64,000 nt of DNA, from NCBI GenBank assembly GCA_035578175.1, contig JAQMRL010000007.1, positions 50,044,727-50,108,726 on the forward strand, read 5' to 3'. Below, piece after piece: positions 1 to 11,125 of this stretch. Position 1 is the stretch's first letter. Each line of letters begins with the position of its first letter. Both the position numbers and the translations under genes were made by a program. The notes beneath the pieces were generated by a model. It had not been told where the DNA came from and ran no database searches. It worked only from the letters and a program-made list of their open reading frames with translations. The DNA is from Catonia carolina (lineage: Eukaryota; Arthropoda; Insecta; Hemiptera; Achilidae).

Positions 1-661
1 GTACAGCCTAAACTACTGAAGCGATTTTAATGACCTGCAGTATACAGGGTGTTTTGAAAATGTAATCCAAAACTCTGAGGTATGATTTTACTAACTCTGA
101 GGAAAAAGTGTCCAAAAAGACGTATATTTTCGGCACGTGCGTCATTTCGTGTTATTCACAAAATAAATTATTTCTCTCTAACAGCTTGAACTAATTTATT
201 AAAATTAGGAAGAACATTATGGAAACGGCCATTTCAATTTTTATAATCTGAATATCTCAGAAATTATTAGATTTATCTAATTTTGGCTAGTGATAAATAA
301 ATCTTTATTTGTCTGCGACCAAAACAAGAATAGACGTCGACAATCATAGTAATACAATATAATTATTTAGATAAAATTACTTTTTAAATTTTTATAAAAA
401 TGTACTTCGGAATTCTAGGTTTGTCATTTACACTACACAATGTTATAAAGTTTAAATTTGAACAATTACATTTAAACAGCATTCTTTACATGATAGTTTA
501 AGAACTCCTGATCAGAGTAAAATGCTGTTTTGTTAAAAACCTTTTACTTTTCGATCAAAGTTTTTGAAATTAAAGAGTCTTATTTTACATGAAAATTTGT
601 TGAAAACCTGAAAGGAATTGTAGAGAATACCTTTCAAGAACTTTGAGGTTCTTTATTTTTT
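1..661. other. AT-rich sequence, no gene seen
   Basis: No coding potential or repeat structure is recognised here. The stretch near position 47 (CAGGGTGTTTTG after TA) resembles the end of a TA-inserting DNA transposon, but I found no matching inverted end nearby, so it is not called as an element. Confidence 0.4.
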
Positions 662-1500
662 AAAGACATCGTTGTGGCGAGTTTCACAATTATGATTGTA
701 CTTATTTTTTGTAAATAACACTGTTCCTTTTCGCGAATTTTAAAATTACATATACATAAAAGGACGGTAAGAGGAGATAATTGTATTTAAGAATAATACC
801 TTGGAATGTTTGCAAAAATTCTAATTGCATATTTTTGTGCGCGAAACATCTTACGGTGTTCTGTTGAGTTGCCCCACTGCGTTTTTTTTTAGGGGGGGGT
901 TAACGTCCGACTGTTCTGCAATTACTGCTAATGTAAACGGTGAAGGATGAAATGATTTTTTGTAACGTATGAAAATATGCCGTGCCTGAATGGGATTCAA
1001 ACCCAAGACCGCATGATGAGAGGCGAGCACGTTACCAACTATGCCAATGCGCCCCACTGCGTAACCCCATTCATTACTGAGTACAGAGTGGAAAACCGTG
1101 AAATAAGTAATTATCATGTAGGTATTCTTCTGACAAATTTTCCACAGATTTCGATACATAAAATACACAGAGCTAAATAGTTTTAGTAGGTGAGATAATT
1201 GCACTGATTTCCAGGTTAGGTTCTCATCTATGTAAACGCCAAGACCCTTGGTGTCCGTTACTTTTTTTTAGAATATTTCCGTTTAAATAGATACTAGGTA
1301 TCGAAATTACTAACCGTGAGGTACAGGAAAACTGAATGTAGTTTTTTTTTGTATAGTATTAATTTATTACAAGAAAACCATTTATACATTCTGTTTAACA
1401 CGCAATTAGTTGCCGTTTCAACTGCTCGTGTACCTTTTGCTGATACTACAGTCATACTCGTATAATAAAACGTATTCAGCGATTTAGTGAAAAATGACAC
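662..1500 (-). pseudogene. Non-LTR retrotransposon reverse transcriptase, C-terminal half, decayed
   Basis: Read on the minus strand, 1500-1294 encodes the part of a LINE reverse transcriptase just after the YADD box (NCVLNRMYKWFSCNKL, then LTVSNFD). Further down, 1250-1063 gives a YIDENLTW-like stretch and the thumb region. After the SINE at 883-1050 the frame resumes with GNSTEHRKMFRAQKYAIRI and stops near 785. WGN..EH.K.FR.QK.AIRI is typical of CR1/Jockey-type RT C-termini. Frameshifts and stops separate the blocks, so no protein is made. The SINE sits inside the RT reading, between the two halves of one WG motif, so it inserted after the LINE. The exact LINE clade cannot be settled by eye. 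Confidence 0.75.
883..1050 (-). mobile_element. tRNA-derived SINE (SINE-2 family), complete, with 12-bp target duplication
   Basis: Reading the minus strand from 1050: a tRNA-like head with A box (TAGTTGGTAACG) and B box (GGGTTTGAATCCC), a body ending GCAGAACAGTCGGACGTTAA, then a short C-run and a T-run on the + strand that is the poly(A) tail. The 12-base sequence GCCCCACTGCGT occurs at 871-882 and again at 1051-1062 as a perfect target-site duplication. This marks LINE-mediated insertion into the older RT relic. Related copies are at 13759-13854 and 52141-52294. Confidence 0.9.
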
Positions 1501-2624
1501 TATTTGTTACAATAAAATCACAACAAAAGAGTTATTTTTTAGGTTATTGGGCATCGATAGCCATAGCCCTCGTCAAAATTCTGTTAAAAAAATCAAAAAA
1601 CCCTTTTTCGAATCACCGTTCACTGGATCTTTTCTCTTCATAATGTTGCATAGAATCATTTCTGAGTCTACACCCACATTTGTAACGTTCTCTAAGTCCA
1701 ACACATCACTAAATATATAACATTCAGTTAACCTACACTGACAGAGCCTCAGTCATCATATCTCACTTTTAGGTCTTTTTGGAAAATAATTTATATTGTT
1801 TTTCAATTTGGTACACACACATTCCTAACAGCTATCAGAATAACATACCAGAACAGAAGTTCCCGATTATATTAATTGAGCTTCGTTCACCATATCACAA
1901 TATAGTGGAAATTCGTGTTCCGTTTACTTTTTATTTTCAGCGGCCAAACGGTCAGTCTATATAATCTATTTAAGTAACTAATCATTTCAGAAAAAAAAAA
2001 ATTTGGTTTTTTTAGAAAATTTATAAAGCAGGAAAATTAGTGACAACAAAAATTATTAATAGGGTGGTTGATTGGTTGTGCTCCTTTTCCAAAAATGGGT
2101 TCATAGTCCTTCAAATTCAATTCATTTTCTGAACACACAATAAAGAATAACAGCGCAAAATTAACAGTTAGTAGGTCATTGGAGAGTAGGAGAACAGTTA
2201 TTAGTGACCGAGCGAGCGAGAGCTTTCACTTATAAGCCTAAAATATTATAATTGTAAACCGTAATTAATTATAAACTACCGTCTAAAGGCTAATATAGTT
2301 GTTTTTTTTTTTGTGTGAACTATTCCTGGTATCATAATGCTGATTTTAGAGCCCAATCGGAGTGACTGGAATAAAGAGGGCTTGAGCGCACAAGTTCAGT
2401 GTACGCGTTACTTTGAATTCTTCTTTTGATGACGAATAACTGTTGAACCAGAACAAAACCGAAGAAATGTTTAAACCATTTTTTGTAGAGCTTTTAAAAT
2501 TCTCTAACAATAATTTTTTTTAAATTTTAAATTTAGATTGACCGGCTGCTGAAAATAAAACCGTAAACAAAGCCATTTTCCAATATAGGTACAGCTGACT
2601 TTATCCTTTTCTGTCTCCTATCAA
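1501..2624. other. No gene recognised
   Basis: Short ORFs here lack recognisable motifs. Some of 1500-1720 read on the minus strand may be further upstream LINE sequence, but I could not find a diagnostic motif. The remainder is AT-rich with no terminal repeats noticed. Confidence 0.35.
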
Positions 2625-2870
2625 ACTAGTGTCCAACAGTTAAACAGCTTTAATGTTGACATGGTCGTGAGGACGATCTTCATGTTTATAGGCTTACTTA
2701 AGCACTTCTTCAACCAATAAAGTCACTTGTAAATCACGGTGAATGTCACTGTTGCGGGTATACCATGAAGCGTTTACTAAGTTATTGAGCACCTTATTTT
2801 GGAACCGTAAGAAATCATTCAGGTTGCTCGTTTTGGTGCTACCATACCGGTTTTAGCAAGGCTCGTAGAA
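2625..2870 (-). pseudogene. Jockey-type LINE reverse transcriptase C-terminus, decayed
   Basis: On the minus strand an almost continuous frame reads DFLRFQNKVLNNLVNAS, then WYTRNSDIHRDLQV and, after a stop, HDHVNIKAV. The pattern RFQ.KVLR.IVNAPWYVRN..IHRDL...V is the hallmark C-terminal segment of Jockey-clade retrotransposons in insects. LLKPVW just upstream, in another frame, matches the preceding LKPIW motif. At least two in-frame stops and one frameshift make this a relic. Confidence 0.8.
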
Positions 2871-4017
2871 AAGTAATATGACACTCACCGCTAAGGTCCG
2901 TTCCGGGATCTGAGTAAAATAAATAATTAACAAACTATCGTTAGAATTACAAACAAGTAGACCTATTTATAAATTAGACCTACTATAAATTACAAATAAT
3001 AGTCTTAATTAAATCTGCTAATAAATTACAATTACTGCAATCAAGATACTTATAACGAATAATAAACTAATTATAATAAATCGATGACATTAAATGAACT
3101 TAACTAACTAGTAAGTAGATTATCTTGCACAATTAGACTAAATCCTACTTGCAACCAATTATACGATACATAGCAATAGTTAAACGTTACATAGTACACA
3201 TTAGACCTTCTCTAAACGTAACTGTTAACTAACAGGGTACAAAATACACTTGCCGATGAAAACTTGATTTCTTAATCAAGACTAACTCAAGACCAAACCG
3301 GCCGTGCTTATATACCTGAGCTATGGAAATTACGAGATAAACATAGATTTTCGATGTAATAAATACAAAGTCGGGTTCTGGATGAATCTTAACAAAAAGT
3401 AAATTGAATAAAGGACACATTACAATATCACACGATAACAAAAGAGCTAATTATCTGAAGTCCAGCCTCTCTTAGTTTGCTCCTAATGTAAACAAATAAT
3501 GACGTCACTGAGCATGCGCATTAAATCAAAATGTGTACACGCTGATTAAAAAGTAACAACAAAATACTTTTAAAAGTATTTTTCTAAATGAAATTGTTAG
3601 GCCCACATCATATCATGACTGATGTTTTTAGTACTTTAAGTACTTATAATTTAAAAAATAGTTAATTTAATAGGAATACGACATCCGTAAAGTCGCAGAC
3701 TCTAGCGTGCTTTTGTTTGTTTGTTAACAGTAGGAGCAAACTAAGAACGGCTGAACTGAGCATAGATAAACCGATACTTCTCTGGTAGCTGTCACAACAA
3801 TGGGTCTTCACTGTGTCTAACCATTTCTTTAAAATAACCTAATTTATCAACTACTATTATTAACATTTCTAAAAACTCAATCCTGCTATAGAATTCTGAA
3901 ACCAACACTTTCCTTTTAGATATTGTCACAGTAATTCATTGAAGATTGTCAATACCGTAGGTCCGAACAAGCAACCAATTATTTTTACACTTTATTTTTA
4001 ATTATGTTTCTTCTTAA
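2871..4017. other. No gene recognised
   Basis: Simple AT-rich sequence follows. The 70-residue minus-strand ORF at 3229-3441 has no family features, and I see no TIRs. The last four bases (4014-4017) are the TTAA target of the next element. Confidence 0.35.
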
Positions 4018-5169
4018 GGGAAGACTGTACTTTGTATCATGCCAATGTTAAAAATTTGCTATTTTTAGGTACTTTTTTCATAGAATTGGTAAAATATAGA
4101 TAAATGAAAATTTACATACTTTTAGTTGTCAAATTTCTCTACCTACTCACAATTTTTTAATTCAATCTGTGAGCCCATAAAATTAAAAACAAATTAAAGA
4201 ATAACATAAAATATATATAAATTTCTTAATACGTTTTTTGCATATTAATAATTGTTGGAGCATCTGAGGAAGTCATTAAAATGTCGGTATTTGTGCATGT
4301 ACAAGATGAATCACCGGTAAAAAATTCAGCCAGCTAGGTTTAATGGGTCCCGAGAAAAATGTACCTAAATTTTAAAATCTAAATTTACGGGAAGAGCTCA
4401 ACAACAAAAAGGAACAAATCAAAAAGAAAATGTACACAAACAAGTAAATTTCCCATCAAAAGTTGGTTAGAAAGCTATACCAACAGCTGAGAATATCAAA
4501 AACAAAAACGCAGATATTTAAAAAAGAATAAAATAAGATGAAATTTCTTCGCAGAACTAAGGGCTGTGACAGGAGAGATCACATCAGGAATGAGGAAATA
4601 AGGAGGGAGCTGAACATCTTCTGCCTGAATGAGAGAGTTGCATCGTATCGCCAACAGTGTAAAGAACATGTTGAACGAATGTCAGCCGATAGGCTTCCAC
4701 TAAAAATTTACAAGTATCAACCGGTAGGCAAAAGAGGTATAGGCAGGCCACGGAAAAGGTGGCAATGATTGTACCATAAGGAAAAAAAACAAATTTTATA
4801 AGATAGACTTAAATTTATCATTGATAAAATATGAATTACATATTTAATATAGATGTTTTCTAAAATTATTAATATAAGCTGAATGTGAGTCGGAACAGGC
4901 CATGGCCTAATCCCTGTTTGAAAGAAGAAGAAGAGAGATAAAATTCCCTTTGCTCTAAAAAGATTATATAAAATTACGAAAAATATTGGTTCTTAGTGAA
5001 ATGATCATTTTTCTGGATATGTCTACTAAAAACTTAATTTTTTCATTAAAATAATTTTTTGGCGTAATTTAATGTTTTTCTTGTAAATATAGGCCTAAGT
5101 CTAAACTATTGAAAAACATAAAAAACCGAAAATTGAAATTTTTAGTAAAAACCATCATACAGTCTCACC
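4018..5169 (+). mobile_element. PB-M1 MITE copy 1 (piggyBac-type, TTAA), interrupted by a LINE
   Basis: The ends are GGGAAGACTGTAC and TACAGTCTCACC, flanked on both sides by TTAA (4014-4017 and 5170-5173), the target duplication of the piggyBac superfamily. The body matches the other four copies (about 0.7 kb) except for a LINE fragment at 4529-4943. There is no ORF that could be a transposase, so it is a non-autonomous element. Assignment to piggyBac rests on TTAA plus short GC-rich TIRs, not on coding homology. Confidence 0.88.
4529..4943 (+). pseudogene. LINE 3' end (LINE-a family), 5'-truncated
   Basis: The ORF at 4538-4768 encodes the extreme C-terminus of an insect non-LTR retrotransposon polyprotein. 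It has FLRR.KGC.RRDHIRNEEIR followed by RVASYRQQCKEHVERM and a basic GRPRKRW end. A short 3' UTR with GGCCATGGCCTAATCCCTG and a GAA-rich tail follows. It lies inside PB-M1 copy 1. ATAAAAT occurs near both edges and could be the target duplication. Related minus-strand fragments are at 12900-13480 and 39925-40330. Confidence 0.82.
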
Positions 5170-5537
5170 TTAATAAACAACTTCCATATCACCAGGCTTA
5201 AAAATGAATAGATGTACTTTTTTCTTCAATATTTCCATGTTAAGTTCGATAGGAAATAAAAATTTTATTGTGCACATGATGATGCGTAAGTTACCTCTCC
5301 ACCAGTCAACAAACTTTTTAAAACAGTTGTGTAAAAAGTTTACGGAATTACAGTAGTAGTGGTACAAAAAGTCTCCAGTTTTCTGGGTCAGAGAATCGAT
5401 TAAAACATATTCCGATTCGACACCTAAAACGGTTAAGAAATTTATATTTTTTACTTTTCCAAGAGGCTTTTAACCATTCTCTGACCATCGTGAAATATGA
5501 ACTATGTGAATTGTCTGAACATCAGCAAACGTTTTTT
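5170..5537. other. Intergenic/intronic AT-rich gap
   Basis: Nothing recognisable lies between the MITE and the HINE-A copy. The small minus-strand ORF here has no family features. Confidence 0.35.
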
Positions 5538-6526
5538 ACTTTCTCTTGCCTATATGAATATATAGGAAGGAAAGTATTGTTTTCATGTCGATTTTTCGAA
5601 ATCGAGTTTTCACCGGATCTATACGTTTTCAGACCCCCTGAACCCAAAAAACATGTTTTTAGCGATTGGTCTGTGTGTGTGTCTGTGTGTGTGTCTGTGT
5701 GTGTGTGTGTGTCTGTGTGTGTGTGTGTGTGTGTCTGTGTGTGTGTCTGTATGTGAACAGAATATCTCAAGAACGGAACATCGTACGAACTTGAAACTTG
5801 AAACTTAAGTTACATACCACTACCGGACGCGACACGAACATTTTCATCAAAATCGGTCAACCGGAAGTAGTAGTTTATTCGTATAATTTTTCAGTTTTTT
5901 GCGATTTTCTCAAAAACTGGTCCTACGATTTTTTTTTAAATCGCCTATTTTACTCAATTTTTTATTCTCTACAAGATAGGGTAGGCGCCATGTTTGCTGA
6001 AATTCTCGGTGAGGCTGTTTTCACGTAAAAACAATGTTTTTTTTAAGATTACGGCTTTAATATAAATTTTAGCGCAAAAACTTATATAATAAAAGTTGTA
6101 GAGAATTTAAAAACCTACAACTTCTGTTTCAAACATTTTTTTGTATAACGCTTAGTTTAGCGGTAATTTGCGATTTTCTGTTTTTTTTTCTCACGAAAAC
6201 GTGAGAAAAATCGATTTTTTCAACATTTCGGTCTTAGTATGCATTTTACGACAAAAGTGTATATAATTAAATTTATAGAAAATTAAAAGATCTACAACTT
6301 TTGTTTAGAGCATTTTTCTCTACAGAGCCTAGTTTAGCGTGAAAGCGTGATTTTCCGTATTTTTAATGAGTTCGATTGTCATTTTGCGTCATTCACTCAT
6401 GATTAAAATAAGGTTATGTTTTTGAGGTTAGTTTTTGTTCATTTCTAATGTTTTAATACTAATGTTAGGTTTATTGTTAATTTTTTGCATTGGCAAGAGA
6501 AAGTTGTGTGAGTGTTTCACACCAGA
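5538..6526 (+). mobile_element. HINE-A copy 1 (Helentron-associated, DINE-1-like non-autonomous element)
   Basis: Parts in order: 5' end ACTTTCTCTTGCC; palindrome CCTATAT-GAAT-ATATAGG; a conserved 90-bp block; a GT microsatellite with GTCT units (about 5670-5753); a second conserved block; two diverged tandem units of about 170 bp (6024-6189 and 6190-6364), the second opening with the hairpin CTCACG-AAAA-CGTGAG; inverted copy GGCAAGAGAAAGT of the 5' end; then the terminal hairpin GTGTGA-GTGTT-TCACAC and CCAGA. Both flanks are T runs. The inverted repeat is terminal at the 5' end but about 22 bases internal at the 3' end. That asymmetry, with T|T insertion, fits Helentron-type elements. No Rep/helicase is encoded. 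Confidence 0.85.
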
Positions 6527-6984
6527 TTTTTAGTTTTGCGCGCAAAAATAAAACCAGGAATTTAACTTTATAATTCAGTAAAGTCGTTAATAGAACTAAT
6601 TGGGGCCATGTCAGGTGACCTTCGATTTTTTCTGATTACGAAACCTCCATCACAAAAAAGTAGCTTCAACATAGTAAATAAAAGTGAAATTATTTACCAA
6701 ATCATTCTCTCAGAACAAAATGGCCAAAAAAAATAATAACTAGACAACAAGCTGAAATTTGTAATGTAAGTTTCATTTGGGTCATCGGTTCTCGCTAACA
6801 CGTACTATTTGGAACAATTCTGCTACAAAAAGAAGAAACTATAAAGTTCGCGATAAATGTTTATAGTTTTTTTTTTAAATATTGTATTTTAGGCTAAATA
6901 AAAATAACAGTTAATGAGTGTCTATCTTGAGAAACTTTATCCCAATTTTTTCGTGATAAATGAGAAAATAGTAAAAAAAAGTAA
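6527..6984. other. No feature recognised
   Basis: AT-rich sequence between HINE-A copy 1 and a partial relative. I see no coding signal or repeat boundary. Confidence 0.35.
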
Positions 6985-7136
6985 GATTTTCACTTCTTTG
7001 TAATTTTCTCAAAACCAGCTGTTACGATTTTGATTTAAATGGTCTCTTGTACAACATCTTTTGTGCTCTACAAGATGGGGTAAGCGGCATGTCTACGAAA
7101 AATTCGAGGGACTGTGCTCTCGTGGACTTTTTTTAA
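6985..7136 (+). repeat. Partial HINE-A relative (subfamily b)
   Basis: The stretch with ACAACATCTTTTGTGCTCTA, then a GGGGTAAGCGGCATGTCTACG run and CTGTGCTCTCGTGG, matches the corresponding part of the divergent element at 16482-17934 better than the main HINE-A copies. It is cut off by the TTAA insertion of PB-M1 copy 2, and no terminal repeat survives. Confidence 0.6.
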
Positions 7137-7842
7137 GGGGAGACTGTACTTTGTACCCCGCCAATATTAAATTTGATATTTTTAGGTACATTTTTCATAG
7201 GATTGGTGAAAGATACGAAAATGAAACTTTACACACTAGGGTGGTTTTAGCAACTGATTTTTTTCAGTTTAATCTGTTGGACCATAAAGGTTTTAAAAGA
7301 ATAACGAACAACGTAAAATTTTTACAATTTTTTTCGACGTTTTCGGCATATTACTAATTTTTTGAGTAGCTGAGGAAGTAAAAACAATGTCGGTGAATGT
7401 GCATGCACATGATAATTAACTGGTAAACATTTCAGCCTGGTAGGTTAAATCGTTTCTGAGAAAAACGTATCTAAGTGTTAGAAATCTAAATTTACGGGAA
7501 AAGGCACAAATAAAAAAAAGTACACAAATAAGTTTAATTTTCCATCAACAGTTGGTTAAAAAGCTGCACTAACAGCAGAGAATATTAAAAATAATGAACC
7601 AGATATTTAAAAAAACTAAAATTATTTTTGCACTAGAACGAACAATATAAAAATATGAAAAATATTTGTTCTTGGCAACATGTTAATTTTTAGAATAAAC
7701 CTGATAAAAAATTAATTTTTTTCATTAACATAATTTTTTGTCGTAATTTAATGTTTTTGAGGTAGATCTAGGTCTAAACTATTGAAAAACATAAAAAACC
7801 ATAAATCAAAATATTCAATCAAAACCATCATACAGTCTCCCC
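7137..7842 (+). mobile_element. PB-M1 MITE copy 2
   Basis: A full-length copy with ends GGGGAGACTGTACTTTG and CATACAGTCTCCCC. TTAA precedes it at 7133-7136. On the right, TTAA lies at 7844-7847 with one extra T. The body is close to copies 3-5, and the conserved interior includes AATTTAATGTTTTT about 70 bases before the right end. It contains no transposase. It landed in a HINE-A-like fragment. Confidence 0.88.
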
Positions 7843-7955
7843 TTTAAGTTTTCTACGTGCAAAGGGAGCGAATTTAACATTTTGGGTATCAAATAACCGA
7901 AGTGACGCTAATAGAGCCTTTTTTCCAGTTTTGAAAGTATTAAGAACGTATTTTT

Positions 7956-8904
7956 ACTTTCTCTTGCCTATATGAATACATACGTATACATTATACATAG
8001 TTATATTGGAAGGAAAGTATTGTTTTCATGTCGATTTTTCGAAATCGAGTTTTCACCGGATCTACACGTTTTCCGACCCCCTGAACCCAAAACACATGTT
8101 TTTAGCGATTGGTCTGTGTGTGTTGTGTGTGTGTGTGAGTGAACAAAATATCTCAAGAACTGAACATCGTACGAACTTGAAACTTAAGTTACATACCACT
8201 ACCGGACCCAACACGAACATTTTCATCAAAATCGGTCAACCGGAAGTAGTAGTTTATTCGTGTAATTTTTCACTTTTTTGCGATTTTCTTAAAAACTGGT
8301 CCTACGATTTTTTTTTAAATCGCCTGGTTTACTAATATTTTTATGCTCTACAAGATAGGATGAGCGCCATGTTTGCTGAAATTCTTGGTGAGGCTGTTTT
8401 TTCGTAAAAACATTGTTTTTTTAAGATTACGGCTTTAATATGCATTTTAGCGTAAAAATTAAAGTTTTAGAGAATTTAAAATCCTACAAATTTTATTTCT
8501 AACATTTTTTTGTACAACGCTTAGTTTAGCGGTAATTAGCGATTTTTTGTTTTTTCCTACGAAAACATATGAAAAATCGTTTTTTTTTAAAGATTTCGGC
8601 CTTAGTATGAATTTACAATTTAAGTTATATAATAAAATTTATAGGAAATTAAAAGATCTACAACTTTTATTTAAAGAATTTTTCTCTACAGAGCCTAGTT
8701 TAGCGTGAAAGAGTGATTTTCCGTATTTATAAGCCAAACTGAGGTTGATTTTCATTTTGCGTCTTTCACTCATTATTAAAATAAGGTTTTGTTTTTTTGA
8801 GGTTAGTTTTTTTGTTTATTTCTAATGTTTCATTACTAATGTTAGGTTATATTGGTCATTATTTGTACTGGCAAGAGAAAGTTGTGTGAGTGTTTCACAC
8901 CAGA
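7956..8904 (+). mobile_element. HINE-A copy 2
   Basis: It has the same order of parts as copy 1 and ends in the GTGTGA/TCACAC hairpin and CCAGA. The 5' palindrome is disrupted by a short TA-rich expansion (about 7974-8008). The microsatellite is short and impure. T flanks are present on both sides. Confidence 0.85.
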
Positions 8905-9852
8905 TTATTGAGTGTTGTAGCGGTGGTTTCTTCTCTGTAGTCGTAATTAATGGCTATTTTATGTCCCCCTAATTATAATTTCTTTGATATATAGTTGCGT
9001 TACATCACTGGAAACTCAGCGAAAAGCTGCTTTTCTTATGATTGCGATGCAAGCGGGGGTTGTCACAGTGACAACCTATAAGAAATTTATTAAGATTACG
9101 AAAAGGGGGAAAATATCTAGTATATGATTATGGATTGAACGAAATTTTTCAAAAAGAGATGTTTGGTATAATGGCATCTCCATAGTTTAGCTAAGTGTGT
9201 TGAAGAATGATATGAGGACTGACATCTGCGACGAAGGTGGTATTGGGGTGGTTTTGCATGAGAAGGGGGGGATTATTATTATTACGCTGGGTGCACCCGG
9301 TGCGGCAGTATCCAGCCCGTTCGGTCCGACACGCCGAACGATCCCGGCTCCCCGAACCATCTTGTATATCCAATAATGTATATATAAGTATCATCCGTCT
9401 ATATAATGGGACGTGAAGTCGGGACCCGGTACGATACGGTAATATGGAGCATTTTCTTGTTTCCTAATTGAAAAATCACTAATGCCATTTGAACCACAGG
9501 TGCGCATCAAGATGGGCCTTCTGCTTCCGATTTATGTTATATTTATATTTTTTATTGCATCTAGAGGGCAGATGCTTAGTGTACTACATTATAACATTTA
9601 TTGTACTTTTATCATACATATGTAAAATGCTCTACATAAATCTTCTCTGTTTCAAAATAAAATAGGCAAGGAATTTTTTTTTCATTTACCTCAAAATTGA
9701 AGAAAAATAAGTTGTACATCCAGGTGTGTTTGACTTCAAATCGAATAAATAATATTCTGATTCTGATTTTAAAATCCGTTGATTAAGGGGCGGGGTAGCT
9801 ACGTTAGAAATTGTAAAAAATTATTGTACAAGATTTCTTCTTCTGAATTATT
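8905..9852. other. Unassigned segment with a GC-rich patch and a LINE-like tail
   Basis: No gene is assigned. About 9232-9425 is strikingly GC-rich for this window (CACCCGGTGCGGC and CGATCCCGGCTCCCCG). Near 9750-9770, AATAATATTCTGATTCTGAT looks like the short repeat tail of a retroelement on the + strand. I could not connect either to a known family. Confidence 0.35.
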
Positions 9853-9982
9853 ACTTTCTCTTGCCTATATGAATATATAGGATGGAAAGTATTGTTTTCA
9901 TGTCGATTTTTTGAAATCGAATTTTCACCGGATCTACACGTTTTCAGACCCCTGAACCCAAAAAACCATGTTTTTAGCGATT

Positions 9983-10023
<41 letters not shown>

Positions 10024-10782
10024 ACAGAATATCTCAAGAACGGAACATCGTACGAACTTGAAACTTGAAACTTAAGTTACATACCACTACCGGACCCAAC
10101 ACGAACATTTTCATTAAAATCGGTCAACAGGAAGTTTATTTATAGTTTATTCGTGTAATTTTTCACTTTTTTGCGATTTTCTCAAAAAATAGTCCTACGA
10201 ATTTTTTTAAATCGCCTGGTTTACTAATTTCTTTATGCTCTACAACATACGGTAGGCGCCATGTTTGCTGAAATTCTTGGTGAGGCTGTTTTTACGTAAA
10301 AAAATTGATTTTTAAGATTACGGCTTTAATACGCACTTTAGCGCGAAAATTTATAAAAAAAATGTAGAGAATATAAATTCCTACAATTTCATTTCAAACA
10401 TTTTTTTGTATAACGCTTAGTTTAGCGTGATACGCATTTTCTGTTTTTTTCTCACAAAAACGTGTGAAAAATCGATTTTTTAAAGATTTCGGCCTTAGTA
10501 TGCATTTTACGACAAAAGTGTATACAATCAAATTTATAGAAAATTAAAAGATCTACAACTTTTATATAGCATTTTTCTCTCCAGTGCCTAGTTTAGCGTT
10601 AAAGAGTGATTTTCCGTATTTTTAAGCCTAATTGAGGTCGATTTTCATTTTATGTCTTTCACTCATGATTAAAATAAGGTTATGTTTTTTTGTTTATTTC
10701 TAATGTTTTATTACTAATTTTACGTTATATTGGTCATTATTTGCATTGGCAAGAGAAAGTTGTGTGAGTGTTTCACACCAAA
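9853..10782 (+). mobile_element. HINE-A copy 3
   Basis: A near-complete copy with the 5' ATIR and palindrome, a pure GT run (about 9985-10021), both internal blocks and the 3' hairpin. The terminal bases are CCAAA rather than CCAGA. The T-rich flanks are intact. Confidence 0.85.
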
Positions 10783-11125
10783 TTTTATTTCATTATTTAC
10801 TGAAAAGTTGGTAAAATCTTATTTTCGTATATTTGTTCTAAGTAACATTAAATAATAAATGAAAAACTCAATCGTATTAAGTGATAAGTAATTTTCCTGC
10901 TGAACAAACATAACATTATTTTGATGTACACCTTGATTCATAATTCATTTTTTAAAATGATCACAACTTCAGACACTATGACCTCATAACATCACTTTTC
11001 GTATTTTATTCATACTCCATTTTAAAAATAACCATAATCGTACAAATTTCTGTATTGTTTATTATAAATATTAAAATATATTCCGTTGCTTCCAATCAGT
11101 GTTAAAAATAAATCTGTGTTGAAAT
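10783..11125. other. No feature recognised
   Basis: AT-rich sequence with no ORF or repeat boundary that I can support. Confidence 0.35.

Noticed and set aside
40..62. TATACAGGGTGTTTTG as a transposon end
   Set aside because: Common start of TA-inserting elements, but no inverted partner was found and the window begins 45 bases away.
5490..5756. ORFs ending in long Cys-Val or Thr-His runs, recurring at 5.5, 9.8, 24.9, 31.1-31.8, 34.6 and 36.4 kb with similar peptide text (SCLYEYIGRKVLFSCRFFEI and its antisense)
   Set aside because: They are translations of the HINE-A 5' block and its GT microsatellite in several frames on both strands. Conservation is that of the repeat at DNA level, and all frames are equally conserved, so no protein is supported.
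9000..9200. Possible Harbinger (HARBI1-like) nuclease fragment, from WIERNFSKRDVWYNG-like text
   Set aside because: The similarity is one short stretch with stops and no catalytic motif. It is not enough to call.
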